Assembly (NCBI GenBank): GCA_033220425.1
Contig: CM065646.1
Span: 999,501-1,063,500, forward strand
From: Lepraria neglecta
Taxonomy: Eukaryota; Ascomycota; Lecanoromycetes; Lecanorales; Stereocaulaceae
DNA length: 64,000 nucleotides
Reading direction: 5' to 3'
Numbering within the stretch: position 1 is the stretch's first letter; each line of letters opens with the position of its first letter. Positions 57,531 to 64,000 of the stretch are shown piece by piece. The position numbers and the translations under genes are program-made. The notes under the pieces are model-generated. The model did no database searches and was not told where the DNA came from. It was given only the letters and a program-made list of their open reading frames with translations.

Positions 57531-58552
57531 GTTATTGGAGCTTAGAGTATTTACAATAGTCGAGTTCTATAATAAGTGTAGAGGTATTGAGCTAAGTTTG
57601 AGTAAGATCTATATAGCGCTCTTTTTACGGTCGACGTGGAATAGATTTTTGAGGCTGGGTACAGCGATGCTCAGCCATTTACGTCTTGCGTATGCTGTAT
57701 CGACTTCTTCGCGTAGGTGTGTAAAGGATCTGCATGCAAGAATTCGAGGTACTGAGAAGAAGAGTACTTAGTATATTGATTGCGAGGTGGAACCAAGTGA
57801 CGGAGTGTTTGGTTCTAGAACAGTCCTTCGTAGATAGTAGCCACGCCTTTGACTATTAGAAACCCAGTTGAGGCCCAGATGGTAACGCCAAGGTTTAAGC
57901 TAAAAATTAAGATCCCTAAGAGAATAGACAAGATAACGCTGAAGCGCTAACCGCTTAAATATTTAGTCGTTGGCTTTATCTTATTCTTATTCGGTGCGGT
58001 GTTAGAAGTAAAGATGCCTTTAGGGCCACTGCGTGTCGTTAAGTCGGAAAGTAAAAGCTCGGTATCCTGAGCTGATGCTTTCTTGCCCCAAAGGGCTTGC
58101 AGGCGGCGTATGGCGCATATGGTTAGAGGGTTGAAGGTATAAATAAGAGTAGGAGTGGTGTATAAAAGGTCCTATATGGCAGGAATAATCACCGTACTCG
58201 TTACGTGCTAGGACGACAGTTATTACAAATTTGCGCATTTAGGCAGCACTCTAAGCAGCACCCTCAGCAGCACCCTCAGCAGCACCCTCAGCAGCACCCT
58301 CAGCAGCAACCCTTTGGTAAGTAGGCAGCGCTCGGAGGCACTTATTGAATCGTTTTGAAAATTACCGATAAATACCGTTAGATCGTTCCTATATTTCAGA
58401 CGCCAAAAATAACAAGCGAGAAGACCGCCTAAACCGGCGTCGAGACTATATCGAATCGGACGAGTTCTCACCTATACAAAATATCTGCATTCGATAACCA
58501 GCCAAACTTCCAGTTCTATTTCGGAGAAAGCAATGACGAACGTTTTCTCTTG
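57531..58552. other. AT-rich gene-free region with a 12-bp tandem repeat
   Basis: 57.5-58.0 kb is visibly rich in TA dinucleotides and has no long frames. A short minisatellite lies at 58254-58310. The remainder is the promoter of LIP2. Confidence 0.45.
58254..58310 (+). repeat. 12-bp tandem repeat, four and three-quarter copies
   Basis: The unit agcagcaccctc is repeated four times exactly from 58254 to 58301, followed by a partial copy. Unit length is a multiple of three, so all frames stay open through it. Confidence 0.9.
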
Positions 58553-59356
58553 ATGAACAGATTGGTGAGCCTTCGCCATCTGCATCTACCCGGCTTGACA
58601 CCCTATCTCCGTGCCTCAGCAATCCAAGAGTACCTAGTCCAAGTTCAACTAGATCACAAAGCCGCAGAACCAATACTCCCAGCTCCAAGCCCCGTCCTTG
58701 TCACCTTTCAAACACCCCCAACATACACCACCGGTCGTCGCGAGGCTCCCTATCTCACCGTTTCTCAGATTGCCCACCTCCGAGCGGATGGCAAAGCTGA
58801 ATACCACCCCGCGCTTCGTGGCGGGCAGACTACATTCCATGGCCCAGGCCAAATAACCGCATACCTGGTCCTGAACCTCAAAGCGCATAGCTTAGATGTG
58901 CGAAGCCATGTCAAATTACTCGAGGAATCAACGATAGGAACATGTACCCACTATGGGCTTGATACCTTCACAACTAGCAATCCAGGGGTCTGGACTGGGC
59001 CGCGCCCGGGAGAAAGGAAGCTTGCTAGTCTAGGTGTGCATGTGAGGAGGAGGATTACGAGTCATGGGCTGGGTATTAATGTGGGTGTGGATTTGGAGTG
59101 GTTCGATCGGATTGTGATGTGCGGGTTGAAGGGAATGAGGGCTACGAATATTGAGCGGGAAATTGAAGCGAGGCGGGCTATGGGAGGTGGTGGAGCGAAG
59201 GGCGCTGATGGTAAGATATCGATACGTGGAGTGGCTGATATTCTTGCGGGCAATGTTGCGAAGAGGTTGGCTGGTGTTGATGGGAGAGTGGAGAATGTTG
59301 CTGAGATGGATGTCTGGCCTGACAGGGATCGCGCAAACAGCAATCATGTTCTATGA
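58553..59356 (+). CDS. LIP2: Lipoyl(octanoyl) transferase
   Basis: Transfers octanoate from acyl carrier protein to lipoate-dependent proteins in mitochondria, the first step of lipoate synthesis. Single exon, 267 residues, starting at the ATG in TTGATGAACAG. LipB motifs are clear: TFQTPPTYTTGRR, RGGQTTFHGPGQ (about residues 88-99), KLASLGVHVRRRITSHGLGINV with the catalytic Lys and the expected conserved Cys region (DRIVMCGLKG). The N-terminus lacks an obvious long presequence, though SLRHLHLPGL could serve. The frame is intact. An AT-rich decayed region lies directly upstream. Confidence 0.92.
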   Translation: MNRLVSLRHLHLPGLTPYLRASAIQEYLVQVQLDHKAAEPILPAPSPVLVTFQTPPTYTTGRREAPYLTVSQIAHLRADGKAEYHPALRGGQTTFHGPGQITAYLVLNLKAHSLDVRSHVKLLEESTIGTCTHYGLDTFTTSNPGVWTGPRPGERKLASLGVHVRRRITSHGLGINVGVDLEWFDRIVMCGLKGMRATNIEREIEARRAMGGGGAKGADGKISIRGVADILAGNVAKRLAGVDGRVENVAEMDVWPDRDRANSNHVL

Positions 59357-59838
59357 CAAGGCAGACAAGGATTGGGCTTGGTACTGCATCATTCCATCAA
59401 AATGCTGCTTTGACGCCCTTTTTGCATTATGTGACAAAAATACGCTGGCTCGTCATTAACAGAGTACTGTACTCAAGTAGTTCGCTTGTCAACAGTGAAT
59501 TCATGTTCCCAACTCTTCACCTATAAACATTTTGGATGTCCAATTACAGTACCTTAGAATCCAATGTCGATTCTTGCACCGAGGAGTTAGTATTACCAGG
59601 ATAGTCGAACACAGATGCGCTAAAGACAAAAGTGCCGATGGGGCCCACGCTAGAGATCGTCACCGTGTTTGAGAGCTTGAGGTTACTTCGTCTTCGCGCC
59701 TCACGAATCTTGACCTCACATTCGTTTGTCATACCTATTGGATGTTCTGCTCTGCGTTTCCATGTCAAGATTGTTGTCTTTGTAAAGCAACCCCTCACAC
59801 CTCTCCCTCTAGGCGCCACTGCGCTACTTCTTTATAAA
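59357..59838. other. Intergenic region
   Basis: About 480 bp with a TATA-like TTTATAAA just before the RHO3 start. No other feature. Confidence 0.4.
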
Positions 59839-60822
59839 ATGCCTCTCTGCGGAGGAGGCAAGACGGTCCATCGGAAGCTCGTTCTCTTGTATGACGATCT
59901 TGGCTTCTTGCGCAACGTGCAATTGATTGACTAAGATAACCTACAGAGGGGATGGTGCTTGCGGCAAGACGTCATTACTGAATGTATTTACGACAGGGTA
60001 AGTCGAGACCTTTGCGCGCATTGAAACTAGTGCTAATGCGCGCTCACAGCTACTTCCCTACGGTATAGTACGTCAACCCTACAGCTATCGCTAGAAAGAT
60101 CGCAATTGACCAGCGTGCTCGTTCCACAGCGAACCCACGGTCTTTGGTAAGCCCCTCGCCACCTCGAACCATCCATGAATTATTAATACCTCGCAGAAAA
60201 CTACGTTCATGGTACATTTCCATGCCTCCAACCTTAACAGCCCCCCTCTCACACCCTTCACCGCAGATATCTTCGTTGACAACGTGCACATCGAGCTCTC
60301 CCTCTGGGACACGGCCGGCCAAGAAGAATTTGACCGGCTGCGCTCTCTTTCCTACGACGACACCCACACAATAATGCTATGCTTCAGCGTCGACTCAAAA
60401 GACTCGCTTGAGAATGTCGAATCGAAGTGGGTAGGCGAGATAGCGGAGAATTGTCAGGGTGTGAAGCTCGTGCTTGTGGCGATGAAGTGTGATTTGAGGG
60501 AGAGGGGCGCTGATGAGGAGGATGAGGCGCCGACGAAGGGTGGGAGGCCGAAGGTTATGATTGATTATAAGCAGGGGCTGGAGGTTGCGAAGAGGATACA
60601 GGCGTTGAGGTATCTGGGTACGTCAAGAATCCTTCGTTTGTGGGGAGAGAGATTGCGAGGACAGGAGTGGGGGCATCAGTATGCTGACGAGGTGGGTATG
60701 CAGAATGTTCCGCGAAACGAAATCGAGGCGTCAATGAAGCCTTCACGGAAGCCGCGCGAGTCGCCCTCTCGGTCAAGGGCAACGGCACGTCCGGTGGAGG
60801 CAGCAAGTGCAACATTATGTGA
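59839..60822 (+). CDS. RHO3: Rho-family small GTPase Rho3
   Basis: Membrane-anchored GTPase for polarised growth and exocytosis. Seven exons: 59839-59888, 59947-59997, 60050-60067 (18 nt), 60130-60146 (17 nt), 60197-60211 (15 nt), 60267-60617 and 60704-60822; 206 residues. The protein starts MPLCGGGKTVHRKLVLL, then the P-loop GDGACGKT, the effector loop YFPTVYEPTVFENYVHDIF assembled from four exons, DTAGQEEFDRLRSLSYDDT, a conserved LVAMKCDL, and ECSAKRNRGV at the G5 motif. It ends with the prenylation box CNIM. A short Rho3-type insert (ERGADEEDEAPTKGG) lies after G4. All splice sites are GT-AG and in phase. Confidence 0.95.
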
Positions 60823-61283
60823 TGCGATTATTGATTTTCAATTTTTCTTCATGAGGATACCTTTGCCGCGGTACATTGGCGCTTCGCACGGTCATATACG
60901 AAGGGGACGAAGGCGTGGAATCTCCGTTGGGTAGCAGAGGTGTTCATACGGGTTCTACATATTGTATTATAGGTTTCTTGAGCATATACCAAGCCTATTT
61001 GTTGTGCCATATTCAATTTGCAACCGCAGTCGATGGAGACACTCTCAGGCCGAGCCCACGGCCGGCTTGTCTTCCAGTTTTCTATCACGATCACCCACTG
61101 CAGAGAAAATTTCTCGATTTATCTGTGCAATATGACAGGTAGTCCTCTGCTCGCTTTCTATATTCTATAAAACCGACTAAATTGCGTCGGATTCCTACCT
61201 CATCTAGGAATGCCTACCCTCCTATAGATGTTGAAAGTCTATAACTTTTCATGCTTCAAGGTCCAGCCTCAAAGCAATTTTTG
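60823..61283. other. Intergenic region between convergent genes
   Basis: About 460 bp holding the 3' ends of RHO3 and SER2. Nothing else recognised. Confidence 0.4.
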
Positions 61284-62432
61284 CTAGTCCAGACGCACCT
61301 CGTCTCTCACTGACGACTCCTCTGGACCAAAAAGGTGCAACAAATCCGCCAAACTCTCGCCGTTCAGCCTCATAGGCGCAGCGATCTGGACTTTTTCCTT
61401 TGCTCTCCAGGCAATTCCTAAGCCTGCAGTGCCAAGCATAAGCAAATCATTTGAGCCGTCACCCACAGCCAATGTCTCATGCATTGGAATCGATCGTGCA
61501 GCCGCAAGAGCCAGCAATGTCTCCCGCTTCAATTCAGGCGTAACAATTGGATAAGAAGGATCAAGCAGTCCCGACAGATGAGGGTATGAAAACTTCTCTG
61601 TCGGCTCCTCCACCAACAAATGGTTCGCAATAGCAATATCCAGCCCCAATTCACCCTTCAGCCATTCTGCCATTGGCGTGAAACCTCCACTCGCTACGGC
61701 AGTGTATACGCCTCTCCTCTTGAGACCAGCGATGAGCTCTCTTGCCCCTTCTGCTATTGTAATCGTCTTCCTCAGATCTTCCCACACTGTCGTCTTCACG
61801 CCTTTGAGCATCCCGACTCGCTCTTTAAGGGAGGTCGCGAAATCGATGTCTCCGTTCATTGCCCGTGCTGTGATGGCTGAGACGGCATCGCTGACGCCGA
61901 CTGAGCGGGCGAGCTCGTCGATTACCTCTTGGTCTATGAGCGTGGAGTCCATATCGAAGAGAGCAAGTTTGAGAGGGCGGTTGGGGGTTGGTGTGGGCGT
62001 GGTATTAGGGTGTTGGTCGATTATTACTTCGATCTCATACAGGTTCTCGAAATCTTTGAAATCGGAGGTGTGTCTGAGGGCGGACCAGTCTTCTTGTTGA
62101 AATGGTTCGTGGGTCACATAAATTGATTGTGTGATATATGGGGCTGGAAAATGGGTGGAGTATCTGTTAAAAGTTGATGTCGGGGCAAGGACTTTAAGAA
62201 GTCTTTTGAAATTCTCGAAAGCTGGTGTGATAGAAGGCAATGAACGATCTTGAACATTTCCTGGGGTGTGTCTTGCATTCTCGAAGTACGTCACAATCAG
62301 CTTGACATAGGGCTCCTTGACAGAAGGAGCGCCGTCCATTAATGTCTGGCCAATTGGTGGTATAAAATCTACAAACTCGTTTTCACCAGCAGAACCTGTC
62401 GGGGGCAAAGCATTGCCCGTTAGAGAAGCCAT
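61284..62432 (-). CDS. SER2: Phosphoserine phosphatase
   Basis: Last step of serine synthesis from 3-phosphoglycerate. Single exon, 382 residues, starting MASLTGNALPP. The N-terminal 150 residues are a fungal regulatory-type extension. The HAD catalytic domain follows: LALFDMDSTLIDQ at about residue 159 (nucleophile Asp), EGARELIAGLKRRGV, VASGGFTPMAEWL, the Lys of TPELKRETLLALAA and AVGDGSNDLLMLGTAGLGIAW. The frame is intact. It is divergent from IPI3 across 262 bp. Confidence 0.93.
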   Translation of the reverse strand: MASLTGNALPPTGSAGENEFVDFIPPIGQTLMDGAPSVKEPYVKLIVTYFENARHTPGNVQDRSLPSITPAFENFKRLLKVLAPTSTFNRYSTHFPAPYITQSIYVTHEPFQQEDWSALRHTSDFKDFENLYEIEVIIDQHPNTTPTPTPNRPLKLALFDMDSTLIDQEVIDELARSVGVSDAVSAITARAMNGDIDFATSLKERVGMLKGVKTTVWEDLRKTITIAEGARELIAGLKRRGVYTAVASGGFTPMAEWLKGELGLDIAIANHLLVEEPTEKFSYPHLSGLLDPSYPIVTPELKRETLLALAAARSIPMHETLAVGDGSNDLLMLGTAGLGIAWRAKEKVQIAAPMRLNGESLADLLHLFGPEESSVRDEVRLD

Positions 62433-62694
62433 ATGAAGTCGGCAGAGCAAAGAACAAAGTGTGCTCCAAAACAGAAGCCAGCGCCGGCTGCCTTGACTCA
62501 GCTGAGGTCAAGGCATGCTACTGCCCTGTATGCAAATAGAGAGTTGCATTGAACAGGGTGTCGACAACACAGACCTTAGTGAATGAGAGCTGAGAAGTTT
62601 AAAGCTTATCGATAAGGGTACAGCCCTTAGCGCTCAAAACGTGCAGCTGGTCTTGCACACAGTGGACTCCCTTCAAGACTCTTCAACGCGAGCA
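62433..62694. promoter_or_regulatory. Shared divergent promoter, SER2 / IPI3
   Basis: 262 bp separate the two start codons. No particular element is claimed. Confidence 0.45.
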
Positions 62695-64000
62695 ATGCTC
62701 ACCGAAAGCTTCATAGCCTCGACACTGAGCCCTGAGAAGCAAAGTAACAGCGTCCTCGCCGGCATACACCTTCACGACTTTCAGCCTCTGCCAGCTCTCA
62801 AATCCACCTTCAAAAAAAGCTCCACCAACACCAATTGTCTAGCTGTCAGCCCGTCCCATATTTTCGCCGCACAAGCAGATAAGGCTGTCGTCTATGTCTG
62901 TAGCCGGGAGCGTAACAATCAGGAAGCGGTGGTGCCTTTTCCCGAGAAGATTCACAGCTTAGCTCTTGCTGGAGAATCGCATGGAGCTGGGACACTCATT
63001 CTGGGAACAGAGGGTGGCAGGGTGATACTGTGGGAGGTATGTTTTCTCACTTGGACATTCGCTCATTGTCAATGAGGCTAACCAACATAAGTAGCTTGGA
63101 ACTGGGAGACAAGTCTCAACTCCACAAAACCACCTCCAACCGACCACATGCCTTGTGGTGGACCCAAATTCAAATTTCCTCCTATCTGGCTCGACAGACT
63201 CGAATATCAATGTGTGGTCTATCCCCAGCCTCTTGTCTTTCTCGGCTTCATCAGTCAGCAATAGTGGTCAAGACCTACCCTTCGCTCCTCTCCGATCACT
63301 CTTGACCCACCGCACCGCTATTACTGCCATTGTGGTCGGCCACAGCTTCAGCAACAATAATATTGCTGTGTCGGGATCGAAGGACAATACCTGCATAGTG
63401 TGGGACTACTCCAGTGGAGACGAGTTACATACATTTCTGCTGCCCACGAGTCCCTTATGTCTGGCTCTGGACCCAGCAGATCGCGCGGTCTATGCAGGAT
63501 ACGAAGATGGTAGCATACAGCTCATGGACTTCTACAAGGAGGGGAACATGAATCAATCCTTACATGACCCGGCTGCTCAGTCTGCAGCCACTCAGCCTGC
63601 ACAGTCCGCTAGATGGTCAGCCGAAGTTTTAGGCTCAGCAGTCCTCTGCCTGCAGATCAGCTACGATGGCACTAGTCTGATCTCGGGTCATCGAGATGGG
63701 AAAGTTTGCACATGGGATATTGCTAGAGGGCAATTTGGGAAGCAATTGGCGGATTTCTCGGCTCCGATCACAAATCTGAAAATGCTCAAGCCAAGCAGCT
63801 TTCCCAACGCCCCGAAGCCAGCCTTGAAACTACATAACGTTGTCAAACCTCGCTACGAAACCTTTGCCAATGGCGATCATAATAGCGCTGGCGCTCCGGT
63901 GCCCTCTAATTACACATTCACAGCACAATTCACCTCGAATTTCCCTCTTCCCGGATCCGATGGTGATGCATCGTTCCACGAAGCCCTCAGCCACCCGTCC
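62695..64000 (+). CDS. IPI3: Pre-rRNA-processing WD40 protein Ipi3 (3' end outside window)
   Basis: Nuclear member of the Rix1/Ipi1/Ipi3 complex for pre-60S maturation (and of replication licensing in yeast). Exon 1 is 62695-63036 and exon 2 runs from 63095 beyond 64000, joined by a 58-nt GT-AG intron in phase 0. At least 416 residues are visible. The start MLTESFIASTLSPEK is family-like. WD40 repeats follow: VILWE; LLSGSTDSNINVWSIPSL; HRTAITAIVVGHSF; AVSGSKDNTCIVWDYSSG; AVYAGYEDGSIQLMDFY; SLISGHRDGKVCTWDIARG. A low-complexity segment (DPAAQSAATQPAQSA) interrupts one loop. The frame is open to the window end. Confidence 0.92.

Noticed and set aside
1-64000. CRISPR arrays, bacterial operons, rRNA or tRNA genes
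   Set aside because: No regularly spaced repeats, no operon-like gene spacing and no RNA gene that I could recognise by eye. A tRNA scan was not possible, so a tRNA could have been missed.

Overview
The window is nuclear DNA of a filamentous ascomycete, most likely Pezizomycotina. The evidence is genes split by short GT-AG introns (mostly 44-90 nt), heterokaryon-incompatibility (HET) genes, a Pth11-like seven-helix receptor, a PRO45/SLMAP-type FHA protein, fungal-only membrane families and no bacterial signals. I cannot fix the species. Gene models were built by hand: exons were joined only where splice sites, phase and protein family agreed.

Layout. 1-12.7 kb is mostly housekeeping: the end of an EGF-like membrane protein, an otubain deubiquitinase, COP9 subunit 2, the splicing factor CWC25, a badly decayed SGNH/PC-esterase-like gene and a short-chain dehydrogenase. 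13.9-26.3 kb holds lineage-restricted genes: a secreted protein, a broken GH114 gene, a four-helix membrane protein, a decayed/intact paralogue pair, an F-box-like protein and an acyltransferase-3 protein. 26.8-31.3 kb is a dense conserved block (ATP18, SPC19, a SPOUT RNA methyltransferase, a selenoprotein-K-like protein) arranged as two divergent pairs. 31-50 kb is accessory: a dead HET gene, an intact amino-acid permease, a Pth11-like receptor, a fungal MscL channel, a second HET gene with one frame break, a decayed unknown gene and long gene-free AT-rich stretches. 50.4-55.4 kb is conserved again (MGR2, an FHA/STRIPAK protein, POP7). 55.5-58.5 kb is an AT-rich interval with a dead DUF6536-type gene. 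58.5-64 kb is housekeeping: LIP2, RHO3, SER2 and IPI3 (cut by the window end).

How the parts relate. There is no single pathway cluster. ATP18, MGR2 and LIP2 serve mitochondria; CSN2 and otubain act on ubiquitin/Nedd8; CWC25, POP7, IPI3 and the SPOUT protein act on RNA; SPC19, RHO3 and the FHA protein act in division and morphogenesis. The striking pattern is the contrast between intact multi-exon housekeeping genes and neighbours carrying several stops and frameshifts. Because roughly 20 conserved genes read cleanly through many exons, base-calling error is a poor general explanation for the broken ones. The AT-rich intervals and HET genes at 31-50 kb make that stretch a candidate allorecognition-type accessory island.
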